From NCBI RefSeq assembly GCF_025195125.1, contig NZ_JAMGSL010000002.1, positions 1 to 64,000 of the forward strand: a stretch of 64,000 nt of DNA. Reading direction: 5' to 3'. Position 1 is the first letter of the stretch. Each line of letters starts with the position of its first letter. The stretch comes from Streptomyces sp. Je 1-79 (GTDB taxonomy: Bacteria > Actinomycetota > Actinomycetes > Streptomycetales > Streptomycetaceae). Shown here piece after piece: positions 41,356-50,955 of this stretch. The position numbers and the translations under genes are program-made. A model generated the notes under the pieces. That model searched no databases. It had not been told where the DNA came from and worked only from the letters and a program-made list of their open reading frames with translations.

Positions 41356-42039
41356 TCAGGAAGACGGCGCCCGTTCCGTCACGCGGCCGTCGTGGACCTG
41401 GATCGTCGTGTCCACGCGGGCCACGTGCGCCCGGTCGTGGGTCACCAGGACCGTCGCCGTCCCCCGCTCCCGCGTCAGCGACGCCAGCAGCTCCACCACC
41501 GCCGCTCCCCGCTCGTGGTCCAGCGCGCTCGTGGGCTCGTCGACGAGCAGGACCGACGGCTCGTTCATCAGGGCCCTCGCGATGTTGACCCGCTGGCGCT
41601 GCCCGCCGGAGAGCTGGTGCGGGCGGCGGCCCGCCCGGTCCACGAGGCCCACCGCGTCCAGGAGGGCCAGGGCACGCTCCCGTACCGCCTTCGGCTTCTT
41701 CCCCGACAGATGCGCCATCACCTGCAGCTGCTCCACGACCGTCAGGGACGGCAGCAGGTTCGGCTGCTGGAAGACGATCCCGATCCGCTCGCGCCGCAGC
41801 GCCGCGCGGCCCGCGGGGTCCAGCGCCCCCGTCTCCGTACCGGCCACGACGACCCGCCCCCGGTCCGGGGTGACCAGCGTCGCCGCCACCGCCAGCAGGC
41901 TGGACTTGCCGGAGCCCGAGGGCCCGACGACGGCCGTGAGGTGGCCGGCCGGGACGTGGAGGGAGACCGCGTCGAGCGCGGTGAGCCGCCCCTCGCCGTC
42001 CGGGTAGGTCAGCGTCACGTCTTCGAGCAGCAGGGTCAT
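41356..42039 (-). CDS. ABC transporter ATPase (LolD/MacB-like)
   Basis: 227 residues from ATG 42039, ATGA overlap with the permease. Walker A GPSGSGKSS, Q-loop VFQQPNLLP, signature LSGGQRQR, Walker B VLLVDEPTSAL, H-loop VTHDRAH. This size and sequence are typical of the ATPase of FtsX-type exporters that move lipids, peptides or antibiotics, often through mechanotransmission. It works with the FtsX-domain permease, next to a two-component system that may sense envelope stress. Confidence 0.93.
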   Translation of the reverse strand: MTLLLEDVTLTYPDGEGRLTALDAVSLHVPAGHLTAVVGPSGSGKSSLLAVAATLVTPDRGRVVVAGTETGALDPAGRAALRRERIGIVFQQPNLLPSLTVVEQLQVMAHLSGKKPKAVRERALALLDAVGLVDRAGRRPHQLSGGQRQRVNIARALMNEPSVLLVDEPTSALDHERGAAVVELLASLTRERGTATVLVTHDRAHVARVDTTIQVHDGRVTERAPSS

Positions 42040-43121
42040 CGGGCGCTCCCGAGCGCGGTCAGGGGGTCGACGGCGGTGATCCGCCGGATGGACAGGGCCG
42101 CGCCGAGGACACCGAGCGCGATCATCACGGCGGCCGGCCCGAGCACGGTCAGCGGTTCGAGTACGAAGGGCACGTCGCCGCCGCTGATCAGCGCCCCGGC
42201 GCCGACCGCGACACCGGTGCCGAGCAGCGTGCCCGCCGTCAGCATCAGCACCGCCTGTCCGAGCGCGTCCTTCAGCAGGTACGGCGTCGAGGCGCCGAGT
42301 GCCTTCAGCACGGCCACGTCCCCGCTGCGCTGGATGGTCCAGACGGTGAAGAAGGCCCCTATGACGAGGGCCGAGATCACGAAGAGGAAGCCGCGCATCA
42401 TCTGCAGCGAGCCGTTCTCGGCCTGGTAGGACCCTATGGCGGTGAGCGCCTCGTCGATCGTCCGCGACTCGGTGCCCAGCGCCGCGTCGCCCGCCCCGAG
42501 GCCGGTCTCGTCCGCGACCTCCAGCGCGACGACCGTCGCCTGCTCCTCGGGCGTCGTGCCGTTGTGGCCGAGCTTCTGCCAGTCGTCGAGCGAGGTCCAG
42601 ACGACGGGCGTGTGGCTGTACGAGGCGTCGCCCGCGACGGCCGCGACGCGCGCCTCCAGCGGACCGAGGCGTACGGCCCCGCCCACGCCGACGCCCAGCT
42701 CCTCGGCCGCGGACGTGGAGAGGACGACCCGTCCCGGCCCGAGCTTGCCGCTGTCGGGCGCGAGGGCCGCCGACGGCTCCGTACCGAACGCGGAGACGGC
42801 GGCCGTACGGTCCCCCGCGGCGCCGTTGAGCGTACGGATGCCCAGCGGCTGCGCCTGCGTGACGCCGGGCCGCTCCGCCCACCGCCTCCACTGGCTCTCC
42901 GTCACCGTCGAGTTGGTGAAGGAGACCGACTGGCCGGACGGCGGGGCGGCGAAGGCCAGCCGGTCCGCCGGCAGTCCGGTGATCGCCGAGACGTTCTCGC
43001 GGGCGAGTCCGGCGGTCAGCCCGGACAGCAGCCCGACGAGCAGGGTGATGAGCACGATCACCGTGCCCATCAGGGTGAATCGCCCCTTGGCGAATCTCAG
43101 GTCTCTCCATGCCACGAACAT
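42036..43121 (-). CDS. FtsX-like ABC permease
   Basis: 361 residues from ATG 43121, with GGAAGG 8 bases upstream. One N-terminal membrane helix (TLMGTVIVLITLLVGLLSGL, about 17-36), an extracellular domain of roughly 200 residues, then three helices (MMRGFLFVISALVIGAFFTVWTI, a second around LGQAVLMLTAGTLLGTG, and a third near the end), ending in the usual ITAVDPLTALGSAR. It is the transport partner of the ATPase encoded downstream. It is divergent from the kinase/regulator pair, a layout common for antimicrobial-sensing modules, though the substrate is not known. Confidence 0.9.
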   Translation of the reverse strand: MFVAWRDLRFAKGRFTLMGTVIVLITLLVGLLSGLTAGLARENVSAITGLPADRLAFAAPPSGQSVSFTNSTVTESQWRRWAERPGVTQAQPLGIRTLNGAAGDRTAAVSAFGTEPSAALAPDSGKLGPGRVVLSTSAAEELGVGVGGAVRLGPLEARVAAVAGDASYSHTPVVWTSLDDWQKLGHNGTTPEEQATVVALEVADETGLGAGDAALGTESRTIDEALTAIGSYQAENGSLQMMRGFLFVISALVIGAFFTVWTIQRSGDVAVLKALGASTPYLLKDALGQAVLMLTAGTLLGTGVAVGAGALISGGDVPFVLEPLTVLGPAAVMIALGVLGAALSIRRITAVDPLTALGSAR

Positions 43122-43232
43122 GGCGCCAGCCTTCCGGGCTCCGCCGCCCCGAGGCATCGCGCCACGGATGGCTCCGCAATCAAACTTTCGGTTGAGTCCG
43201 GATTGTCTGCCCCCGCCTACGCTGGACGGACC

Positions 43233-44405
43233 ATGGATCCGCGTTCCCTCACCCCCGCCCTGCGTGCCCTGCGCGTCTGTCTGCACCTGCTGATGGCGGG
43301 GCTGCTGGCCCTCGCCGCGGTCCGGGCGGGCTCCGGCGCCGGAGTCGGGCTCGCGGTGCTGACGGGCGCGGTCTACCTCTCCGGGGCGGTCCTGCCCTCC
43401 GTACGGGACTCTCAGCGGGCCGCCGCGCTGTGGCTGGCCGCGCTGTGCGCGTCCTGGCTGGCGCTGCTCGCGGCCACCCCCGACGGACTGTGGGTGGCGT
43501 TCCCGCTCTACTTCCTCCAGCTCCATCTGCTGCCGGTGCGCTGGGCGCTGCCTGCCGTCGCCCTGACCGCGGCCGCGGCGGTCCTCTCGTACGTACGCCA
43601 TGGCGCGCCGCTCAACCCCGGGGTCTTCATCGGGCCCCTGCTCGGCGCGGCGGTCGCCGTGGCGACGGTCCTCGGCTATCAGGCGCTGTACCGGGAGAGC
43701 GAGCGGCGCCGCCGGATGGTGGAGGAGCTGATCGCGACCCGGGCCGAGCTGGCGGCGGCCGAGCGGCACGCGGGGACGCTGGCGGAGCGCGAGCGCCTGG
43801 CGCGGGAGATCCACGACACGCTGGCGCAGGGTCTGTCGTCGATCCAGCTGCTGCTGCGGGCCGCCGAGCGGGCGCTGCCGGAGGGTTCGCCGGCCGCCGG
43901 ACACATCGAGGGGGCGCGGCGGGCGGCGCAGGACAACCTGGCGGAGGCACGGCGGTTCGTCCGGGCGCTGTCGCCGCCGGACCTGGAGCACGGCTCGCTC
44001 GCGGCGGCCCTGGAGCGGCTGTGCGAGCCGAGCCCCGACCCCGAGGTGCCCCTGCGCGCCCGGTTCACGGTGAGCGGGACGCCGGTGGAACTGCCGACGC
44101 CGTACGAGGTGGCTCTGCTCCGGATCGCGCAGTCGGCGTTCGCGAACACGGTGCGGCACGCGTCGGCGGCGCGCGCCGAGATCACGCTGTCCTTCATGGA
44201 CGCCTCGGTGACCCTGGACGTGGTCGACGACGGCAAGGGCTTCGACCCCGCGCTGCTCTCGTCCTCCGCGGAGGGCGGCTTCGGGCTGCCGGCGATGCGC
44301 TCGCGGGCGGAGTCGCTGGGCGGCACGTTCACGGTGGAGTCCGCGCCCGGTCAGGGCACGGCCGTCGCCGTGTCCCTCCCTCTTCCCGCCGGAGTGTCGA
44401 CATGA
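43233..44405 (+). CDS. Sensor histidine kinase (NarL-type, HisKA_3)
   Basis: 390 residues from ATG 43233. About five membrane helices up to residue 150, a coiled coil (RESERRRRMVEELIATRAELAAAERHAG), the phosphoacceptor AREIHDTLAQGLSSIQLLLRA, then HATPase_c motifs ALLRIAQSAFANTVRHA, VDDGKGFDP and EGGFGLPAMRSRAESLGG. There is no large external sensor. It overlaps the response regulator start by 4 bp and is divergent from the FtsX exporter it probably controls. Confidence 0.93.
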   Translation: MDPRSLTPALRALRVCLHLLMAGLLALAAVRAGSGAGVGLAVLTGAVYLSGAVLPSVRDSQRAAALWLAALCASWLALLAATPDGLWVAFPLYFLQLHLLPVRWALPAVALTAAAAVLSYVRHGAPLNPGVFIGPLLGAAVAVATVLGYQALYRESERRRRMVEELIATRAELAAAERHAGTLAERERLAREIHDTLAQGLSSIQLLLRAAERALPEGSPAAGHIEGARRAAQDNLAEARRFVRALSPPDLEHGSLAAALERLCEPSPDPEVPLRARFTVSGTPVELPTPYEVALLRIAQSAFANTVRHASAARAEITLSFMDASVTLDVVDDGKGFDPALLSSSAEGGFGLPAMRSRAESLGGTFTVESAPGQGTAVAVSLPLPAGVST

Positions 44406-45034
44406 CGATTCGTCTTCTGCTGGCCGACGACCATCCGGTGGTACGGGCCGGGCTGCGCGCGGTCCTGGACACGGAGTCCGACTTCGCCGTGGTCGGCGAG
44501 GCGGCGACGGCCGAGCGGGCCGTGGAGCTGGCCGCGGCGGGCGGGGTGGACGTGGTCCTGATGGACCTGCAGTTCGGGTCCGGGATGCACGGCTCGGAGG
44601 CGACGGCGGCGATCACCGCGCGGGCCGGCGGGCCGCGGGTCCTGGTCCTGGTCCTGACCACCTACGACACCGACGCGGACATCCTGGCGGCGGTCGAGGC
44701 GGGGGCCTCGGGCTATCTGCTGAAGGACGCCCCGCCGGAGGAGCTGGCGGCGGCGGTCCGTACGGCGGCGGCCGGCCAGTCGGCGCTTGCCCCGGCGGTG
44801 GCGCACCGGCTGATGGACCGGATGCGGACACCGGCGGAGGCGCTGACCAAGCGCGAGCTGGAGGTGCTCCAGTTGGTGGGAGAGGGGCTGTCCAACCAGC
44901 AGATCAGCAAGGCGCTGTTCCTGAGCCAGGCGACCGTGAAGTCCCACCTGGTGCACATCTTCGCGAAGCTGGGCGTCGACTCCCGTACGGCGGCGGTGGC
45001 GGCGGCGACCGCGCGCCGCCTCATCAGGCGGTGA
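44402..45034 (+). CDS. NarL/LuxR-family response regulator
   Basis: 210 residues. Receiver domain IRLLLADDHPVVRAG, phospho-Asp in DVVLMDLQFGS (about residue 54) and Lys in GYLLKDAPP. C-terminal LuxR helix-turn-helix LTKRELEVLQLVGEGLSNQQISKALFLSQATVKSHLVHIFAKL. The receiver has an extra GSGMHGSEAT segment after the phospho-Asp, as in a subgroup of actinomycete NarL proteins. It is cognate to the kinase it overlaps. Confidence 0.95.
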   Translation: MTIRLLLADDHPVVRAGLRAVLDTESDFAVVGEAATAERAVELAAAGGVDVVLMDLQFGSGMHGSEATAAITARAGGPRVLVLVLTTYDTDADILAAVEAGASGYLLKDAPPEELAAAVRTAAAGQSALAPAVAHRLMDRMRTPAEALTKRELEVLQLVGEGLSNQQISKALFLSQATVKSHLVHIFAKLGVDSRTAAVAAATARRLIRR

Positions 45035-45075
45035 CGGGGCCGCCCGTTCGCGGACCGCACTCGGCCCCCGGCGCG

Positions 45076-46440
45076 TCAGGCGGCCGCGGCCGCGCGTCGT
45101 ATCGCGTCGAGCGCGCGGGTCACGTCGTCCTCGGTCGTGGACCAGTTGCTGACCGAGATGCGCATGACCCGTCGGCCGTGCCAGGTGGAGCCGCTGATCC
45201 ACGTCGTGCCGTCGTCGAGCAGCCGGGCCAGCACCCGTTCCGTGCGCGCTTCGTCGCCGAAGTCGGCGCAGACCTGGGTGAACACCACGTCGTTGAGGAC
45301 GGTGGCGCCGTCGATCCGGGCGATTCCGGCGGCGAACGCGGTGGCGTGCCGGCAGAGCCGCTCGACGAGGTCGGCCACGCCCGACCGGCCCAGGGATCTG
45401 AGGGCCGCCCACACGGGGAAGGCCCTGCCGCGCCGGGAGAGCTCGGGGACCTTGTCGACGGGGTCGCCGAGCGCGTCATGGATGAGGTAGTCGCCGCGCA
45501 GGCCCATCGCGGCCCGTAGCGCGGCCGGATCGCGCACGATCGCCAGGCCGCAGTCGTAGGGGACGTTCAGGGTCTTGTGCGCGTCGGTGGCCCAGGAGTC
45601 GGCCTGCTCGCACCCCGCCGTCAGGGCGGCGTACCGCGGGGAGGCGGCGGCCCAGAGTCCGAACGCGCCGTCGACGTGCACCCATGCCTCGGCCTCGCGG
45701 GCGACGCGTACCGACTCGGGGAAGGGGTCGAAGGCGCCGGAGTGGATGTCCCCGGCCTGCAGGACCACGAGTGCGGGGCCCTGCCCGGCCGCCAGGGTGT
45801 GCCGCAGGGCCTCCGGCCGGATGCGCCCCTGGTCGTCCGCCTCCACGAGGTCGGGGCGCCCGAGGCCCAGGTAGCGCAGGGCCAGGTCGACGGCCATGTG
45901 GCGGTCCGCGCCGGCGACGACGCGTACGGCCGGCCCGCCCGCGAGGCCGTCGCGGGCGACATCGCGGCCGACGCGCCGCAGCACCGCGTCCCGCCCGGCG
46001 GCCAGGCAGGTGAAGTTCGCCATCGTGGCGCCCGTGGTGAAGCCGACGGAGCTGCCGTCCGGCAGGCCGAGCAGATCGAGCAGCCATGCACCGGCGATCT
46101 CCTCGACCGCCGCGTACGCGGGCGAGGCGGCGCGCATCACGCTGTTCTGGTCCCAGGCGCTGACCAGCCAGTCCGTGGCCAGGGCGGCCGGTTCACCGCC
46201 GCCGATCACGAAGCCGAAGAAGCGGCCGCTGGGAAAGGCGGTGAGCCCCGGTTCGCCGGCCGTGGCCAGGAGATCGACGACGTCGGCGGGCGGGCTCGGC
46301 CCGTCGGGCAGCGCGGTGCCGAGCGCGCGCACGATCTCGTCGACCGATGCGCGGGCGGGGACCGGGCGGTCGGACAGGCTGGCCAGCCAGCGGACGGCAT
46401 GGTCGTACGCCTGGCGGAGCGCCGCCTCGCGCGCGTCCAT
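45076..46440 (-). CDS. PLP-dependent group II amino-acid decarboxylase
   Basis: 454 residues from ATG 46440. Fold type I features: TTGATMANFTCLAAGRDAVL (phosphate binding), VHVDGAFGLWAAASP (Asp to the pyridine nitrogen) and the Schiff-base lysine in SWATDAHKTLNVPYDCG. The length and N-terminal helix region fit the aromatic-L-amino-acid/histidine/glutamate decarboxylase family. In actinomycetes such enzymes make tryptamine, tyramine or related amines, and some are deaminating oxidases. The substrate cannot be read from sequence. No obvious operon partner. Confidence 0.88.
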   Translation of the reverse strand: MDAREAALRQAYDHAVRWLASLSDRPVPARASVDEIVRALGTALPDGPSPPADVVDLLATAGEPGLTAFPSGRFFGFVIGGGEPAALATDWLVSAWDQNSVMRAASPAYAAVEEIAGAWLLDLLGLPDGSSVGFTTGATMANFTCLAAGRDAVLRRVGRDVARDGLAGGPAVRVVAGADRHMAVDLALRYLGLGRPDLVEADDQGRIRPEALRHTLAAGQGPALVVLQAGDIHSGAFDPFPESVRVAREAEAWVHVDGAFGLWAAASPRYAALTAGCEQADSWATDAHKTLNVPYDCGLAIVRDPAALRAAMGLRGDYLIHDALGDPVDKVPELSRRGRAFPVWAALRSLGRSGVADLVERLCRHATAFAAGIARIDGATVLNDVVFTQVCADFGDEARTERVLARLLDDGTTWISGSTWHGRRVMRISVSNWSTTEDDVTRALDAIRRAAAAA

Positions 46441-46520
46441 ACCTCGGACTATGGGACAGTCGGCTCCCGCCCGCAAGCCGCGGCCGGCCCGGCCCCCGGC
46501 GGCCCGTCACGGGGACGGCG

Positions 46521-46844
46521 TCACCGGAGCTCGTGCGGCGGTTCCCCGAAGAGTTCGACCGCCCGACGGACGCTCGTCAAGCCGTTCGACAGGGCGCTGA
46601 CGGAGCCGATCGAGCCGGCGATCAGGAGCAGGGAGCGGCGAAGGCGCCGTACCTCGGGAACTCCGCTGACGGCCATCGCGTCCAGCGCGGCGAGTTCGTC
46701 CTCGGCGATCCCCCGGTCGGCGAACTCGACGGGGTGGCCCGCCAGTTCGCGACGGAGCCGGGAGACGGCAGCACGCAGCTCCCTCACCCTCGGGTCCTCG
46801 CCGCTGCCGGTTGTCACACGCCTCTGCCCAACGCTTCGCAACAA
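46521..46844 (-). CDS. DUF5955-type small protein
   Basis: 107 residues from a TTG at 46844 supported by GAGGGGGAGA just upstream; a GTG at 46817 is the alternative. Mostly helical with VRELRAAVSRLRRELAGHPVEF, RGIAEDELAALDAMAVSGVPEV and a hydrophobic segment SLLLIAGSIGSVSAL. I recognise it as the Streptomyces family annotated DUF5955, which has no known function. No operon partner on the same strand close by. Confidence 0.75.
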   Translation of the reverse strand: MLRSVGQRRVTTGSGEDPRVRELRAAVSRLRRELAGHPVEFADRGIAEDELAALDAMAVSGVPEVRRLRRSLLLIAGSIGSVSALSNGLTSVRRAVELFGEPPHELR

Positions 46845-47032
46845 AGTTCTCCCCCTCGCACGACACTGTGCGGCGAACTCCCCCCACCGGCCTGACCCGT
46901 CGAACGATGGTCAGGTGCCCGGAGCCGCGAGCCAGTTAACGCCATCGCGCGCCGGGTGCGCCACTCCGTGGACGTAATTCAGGCGTCCGTGTGCGCGCCG
47001 GTGCGCGGGGCGGCATGGGGTATGCAGTCCCC

Positions 47033-47647
47033 ATGACACAGACACCGCATTCCTCCCCGCAGATCGCCGGTCTGCTCCTCGCCGCGGGCGGCGGCCAGCG
47101 CCTCGGCGGCCGCCCCAAGGCGCTCCTGACGCACCGCGGCCGGCCGCTGGTCGAGCACGCGGTGCGGGTGCTGCGCGAGGGGGGCTGCGAGGTGGTCCAC
47201 GTCGTCCTCGGCGCCTCTGCCGATCTCGTACGGGAGCGGGCCGAGCTGCCCGGCTGCGTCCTGGTCGACAACCCGGAGTGGGCCGAGGGCATGGGCTCGT
47301 CGCTGCGGGCCGGTCTCGCCTCGCTGACCGCGCAGGCGCTCCCGGTGGACGCGGCGCTGGTGTCGCTGGTCGACCAGCCGGGGATCGGTGCCGAGGCGGT
47401 GGCGCGGATCCGGTCGGCGTACCGCTCGCGCGACGCGCTGGCGGCGGCTTCGTACGACGGGAAGCGCGGCCACCCGGTGCTGTTCGGCGCGGACCGCTGG
47501 GCGGGGATCGCGGCGGGGGCGGTCGGCGACCAGGGGGCGCGTGACTATCTGAAGGTCCACCGGGATGCGATCACCCTCGTGGACTGTTCGGATGTGGCCG
47601 AGCCCTACGACATCGACACGGAGGCGGATCTGGCCCACCTTGAGTGA
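47033..47647 (+). CDS. MocA/MobA-like nucleotidyltransferase
   Basis: 204 residues from ATG 47033. Nucleotide-binding LLLAAGGGQRLGGRPKALL (residues about 14-32), the metal Asp region LVSLVDQPGI, and KRGHPVLFG, with VGDQGARDYL towards the end. This pattern fits MocA (CTP:molybdopterin cytidylyltransferase), which prepares the cofactor of xanthine-dehydrogenase-type enzymes. That fits a purine-degradation neighbourhood, although no xanthine dehydrogenase lies in the window. A TATGCA box ends only 7 bases before the ATG, so the mRNA may be leaderless. Confidence 0.85.
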   Translation: MTQTPHSSPQIAGLLLAAGGGQRLGGRPKALLTHRGRPLVEHAVRVLREGGCEVVHVVLGASADLVRERAELPGCVLVDNPEWAEGMGSSLRAGLASLTAQALPVDAALVSLVDQPGIGAEAVARIRSAYRSRDALAAASYDGKRGHPVLFGADRWAGIAAGAVGDQGARDYLKVHRDAITLVDCSDVAEPYDIDTEADLAHLE

Positions 47648-47695
47648 AGGGTGTGGCACTGAGCGCCATGTTCTGTCGATCCGGAGAATCTCGAC

Positions 47696-47712
47696 ATCAA
47701 CAAACCATTGAA
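47696..47712. promoter_or_regulatory. AllR-like operator upstream of malate synthase
   Basis: ATCAAC-AAACC-ATTGAA at 47696-47712 keeps the 6-5-6 geometry of the allB operator with two changes in the arms. It lies 161 bp before aceB in a 225-bp non-coding gap that otherwise shows nothing clear. Confidence 0.55.
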
Positions 47713-47872
47713 CTTCCACCATGAGGAAACTAGTATCCACTGTTCAGAAGCGCCTGATCCCTGACGGCGCTCCGCGGCCGTATCTCGGCGCCTGCGGCAC
47801 TCCGTGCCGACCCCTGACGCCCGGCGGCCGCAAGGCACCGCCCGTGAAGCCCGCTGAAGGAAGTGACAGTTC

Positions 47873-49504
47873 ATGTCCGCACCAGCGCCGTCCCCCCTGG
47901 CCGTCGTCGAAGCCGAGCCCCTGCCGAGGCAGGAGGAGGTGCTGACCGACGCGGCCCTCGCCTTCGTGGCGGAGCTGCACCGGCGGTTCACGCCGCGCCG
48001 GGACGAGCTCCTTGCCCGCCGGGCGGAGCGCCGCGCCGAGATCGCCCGTACCTCGACCCTCGACTTCCTGCCGGAGACCGCCGCCGTCCGGGCGGACGAC
48101 TCCTGGCGCGTCGCGCCGGCCCCGGCGGCCCTGAACGACCGCCGCGTCGAGATCACCGGCCCGACCGACCGCAAGATGACGATCAACGCCCTGAACTCGG
48201 GCGCCAGGGTCTGGCTCGCGGACTTCGAGGACGCCTCGGCCCCGACGTGGGAGAACGTGGTCCTCGGCCAGGTCAACCTGATCGACGCGTACGCCCGGAA
48301 GATCGACTTCACGGACCCGAGGTCGGGCAAGTCGTACGCGCTGAAGCCGGCCGACGAGCTGGCCACGGTCGTGATGCGGCCGCGCGGCTGGCACCTGGAG
48401 GAGCGCCACCTCACCTTCGAGGGCCGCCCGGTCCCCGGCGCGCTCGTCGACTTCGGCCTGTACTTCTTCCACAACGCCAAGCGCCTCATCGAGCTCGGCA
48501 AGGGCCCGTACTTCTACCTCCCGAAGACGGAGTCGCACCTGGAGGCCCGCCTCTGGAACGACATCTTCGTCTACGCCCAGGAGTACGTCGGCATCCCGCA
48601 GGGCACCGTCCGCGCCACCGTCCTGATCGAGACGATCACGGCCGCGTACGAGATGGAGGAGATCCTCTACGAGCTCCGCGACCACGCGGCGGGCCTCAAC
48701 GCGGGCCGCTGGGACTACCTCTTCTCCATCGTCAAGAACTTCCGTGACGGCGGGCAGAAGTTCGTCCTCCCGGACCGCAACGCGGTCACGATGACGGCCC
48801 CGTTCATGCGGGCGTACACCGAACTCCTCGTCCGCACCTGCCACAAGCGCGGCGCGCACGCCATCGGCGGCATGGCGGCCTTCATCCCGTCCCGCAAGGA
48901 CGCCGAGGTCAACAAGGTCGCCTTCGAGAAGGTCAAGGCGGACAAGGACCGCGAGGCCGGCGACGGTTTCGACGGCTCCTGGGTCGCCCACCCGGACCTG
49001 GTCCCGATCGCGATGGCCTCCTTCGACGCCGTCCTCGGCGACCGGCCCAACCAGAAGGACCGGCTGCGCGAGGACGTCTCGGTGGCGCCCGGCGACCTGA
49101 TCGCGATCGACTCGCTCGACGCGAGGCCGACCTACGACGGCCTGCGCAACGCCGTCCAGGTCGGCACCCGCTACATCGAGGCCTGGCTCCGCGGTCTCGG
49201 CGCGGTCGCCATCTTCAACCTGATGGAGGACGCGGCCACGGCGGAGATCTCGCGCTCGCAGATCTGGCAGTGGATCAACGCGGGTGTCGAGTTCGAGCAC
49301 GACGGAACGACCGTGAAGGCCACCCCCGAGCTGGCCCGCAAGGTCGCGGCGGAGGAGCTGGCCGCGATCCGCGAGGAGATCGGCGAGGAGGCCTTCGCGG
49401 CCGGCAAGTGGCAGCAGGCGCACGACCTCCTGCTCCACGTCTCCCTCGACGCCGACTACGCGGACTTCCTGACGCTCCCGGCGTACGACCAGCTGGTCGG
49501 CTGA
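47873..49504 (+). CDS. aceB: Malate synthase A
   Basis: 543 residues, the normal length of isoform A. Conserved segments: [35 protein letters not shown], the catalytic-arginine region [36 protein letters not shown] and [22 protein letters not shown] with the catalytic Asp. It condenses glyoxylate with acetyl-CoA to malate. No isocitrate lyase is nearby. With allantoinase/allantoicase in the same window and a similar operator upstream, its main duty here is probably to consume glyoxylate from purine breakdown. Confidence 0.97.
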   Translation: MSAPAPSPLAVVEAEPLPRQEEVLTDAALAFVAELHRRFTPRRDELLARRAERRAEIARTSTLDFLPETAAVRADDSWRVAPAPAALNDRRVEITGPTDRKMTINALNSGARVWLADFEDASAPTWENVVLGQVNLIDAYARKIDFTDPRSGKSYALKPADELATVVMRPRGWHLEERHLTFEGRPVPGALVDFGLYFFHNAKRLIELGKGPYFYLPKTESHLEARLWNDIFVYAQEYVGIPQGTVRATVLIETITAAYEMEEILYELRDHAAGLNAGRWDYLFSIVKNFRDGGQKFVLPDRNAVTMTAPFMRAYTELLVRTCHKRGAHAIGGMAAFIPSRKDAEVNKVAFEKVKADKDREAGDGFDGSWVAHPDLVPIAMASFDAVLGDRPNQKDRLREDVSVAPGDLIAIDSLDARPTYDGLRNAVQVGTRYIEAWLRGLGAVAIFNLMEDAATAEISRSQIWQWINAGVEFEHDGTTVKATPELARKVAAEELAAIREEIGEEAFAAGKWQQAHDLLLHVSLDADYADFLTLPAYDQLVG

Positions 49505-49545
49505 CCCGCACAGCGGCCGAACAGCACGCGGTAACCCCGCGAAAC

Positions 49546-49588
49546 CGGCTCCGCCCCTGGTGTACGCACAGCACCGGGGGCGGAGCCG
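49546..49588 (+). terminator. Hairpin terminator after aceB
   Basis: CGGCTCCGCCCCTGGTG (49546-49562) pairs with CACCGGGGGCGGAGCCG (49572-49588), 17 bp with one G-T wobble, and a 9-base loop. Three near-copies of GTTTCGCTCC follow at about 49609-49640. Confidence 0.85.
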
Positions 49589-49773
49589 TTCCGCGCTCCA
49601 CTCAAGAGCGTTTCGCTCCACGGTGTTTCGCTCCGGTGCGTTTCACAGGGCACGTGACGTAACCGAGACCGACCCCTACCTAGCGGTAACAAGCCACGGC
49701 ATGCGAGATTCCGCCATGCCACCGGCCGGCGGCTGTCCCCCACTCCTCTGCACCGACGCAGGAGAACACAGCC

Positions 49774-50928
49774 ATGCCCAGAGCCCCCCGCCGCACCGTC
49801 CGAAGATCCCTCGCCGCCGCCCTGTCGCTGATCGGCCTGCTGGCCGCGGGAGTGACCCCCGCCGGCGCGGCCGCCGGCGCGGGACCGACCGCCGTCGTGT
49901 CGATGGGCGACAGCTACATCTCCGGCGAGGCCGGGCGCTGGCAGGGCAACAGCCTGACCACCGCCGGCAACCGGAACGGCACCGACCGGGCCTGGACGGG
50001 AAGCGCGTACGACCCCTCCCGGGTGTACGGCGCGACGGCGGCGAACGGCTGCCACCGCTCCGACTCGGCCGAGGTACGGAGCGCGGGCGGGATCGCCTCG
50101 GCCCTGATCAACCTGGCCTGCTCGGGCGCGACGACCAAGAACGTCTTCCGTGCCTCGCAGGGCGGTGTGGCGTACAAGGGCGAGGCGCCGCAGGCCGACC
50201 AGCTGGCGGCGGTCGCGGCCTCGCACGACGTCGAGGTGATCGTGCTGTCGATCGGCGGCAACGACCTGGGCTTCGCCGACATCATCAGGAGCTGCGCGAC
50301 CGACTACATCGTCTGGTACTCGTACTGCCACGACGACCAGCAGGACGAGGTCGACGCGAAGATCGACACCGCGATGGCGAACGTCGGCAGGTCCGTCGAC
50401 GAGATCCGGGCGGTGATGTCGGGCGCCGGATACGCCGCCTCCGACTACCGGATCGTCCTCCAGTCGTACCCCTCCCCCATCCCGCGCGCGTCCGAGAACC
50501 GGTACGCGGAGAGCGGCTGGACCCGGACGAACACGGGCGGCTGCCCCTTCTGGAACCTGGACTCCGACTGGGCGCGGGACACACTGGTCCCCCAGGTCTC
50601 GAACCGGCTCAAGGGGGTCGCGGCGAGCAAGGGCGTCCAGTTCATGGATCTGCGCGACATGCTCCAGGGCCGTGAGGTGTGTGCGAAGACCAGCAAACTG
50701 GTCAGCGCGACGGTGCCGGCCTCGGCCGCGACGAGCGAGTGGGCGCGCTGGATCGACCCGAACGAGACCCAGGGGCCGGTCCAGGAGAACGTCCACCCCA
50801 ACCACTACGGCCAAGCGGCGCTCGGCCGCTGTCTCGCGCTGATCCACGCGCGGCCGAGCGGCAACTTCTCCTGCCGCAACACCGCCGGGACCGGAGCCTC
50901 CGGGATGTATCTGACGGCCGTCTCCTGA
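49774..50928 (+). CDS. Secreted SGNH/GDSL hydrolase
   Basis: 384 residues, ATG with GGAG upstream. A signal peptide with RRTVRR and a hydrophobic core to about residue 30 (cleavage near TPAGAAA). SGNH blocks: VVSMGDSYISGEAG (Ser nucleophile in GDS), NLACSGATTKN (Gly), VLSIGGNDLGFAD (Asn) and ENVHPNHYGQAAL (Asp-x-x-His variant region with His). Six or more cysteines suggest disulfides, as in Streptomyces secreted lipases/esterases. It hydrolyses lipid or carbohydrate esters outside the cell. It stands alone between terminator and convergent gene. Confidence 0.9.
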   Translation: MPRAPRRTVRRSLAAALSLIGLLAAGVTPAGAAAGAGPTAVVSMGDSYISGEAGRWQGNSLTTAGNRNGTDRAWTGSAYDPSRVYGATAANGCHRSDSAEVRSAGGIASALINLACSGATTKNVFRASQGGVAYKGEAPQADQLAAVAASHDVEVIVLSIGGNDLGFADIIRSCATDYIVWYSYCHDDQQDEVDAKIDTAMANVGRSVDEIRAVMSGAGYAASDYRIVLQSYPSPIPRASENRYAESGWTRTNTGGCPFWNLDSDWARDTLVPQVSNRLKGVAASKGVQFMDLRDMLQGREVCAKTSKLVSATVPASAATSEWARWIDPNETQGPVQENVHPNHYGQAALGRCLALIHARPSGNFSCRNTAGTGASGMYLTAVS

Positions 50929-50955
50929 CCGGTCGCACCAGACCCCCCACGGGGA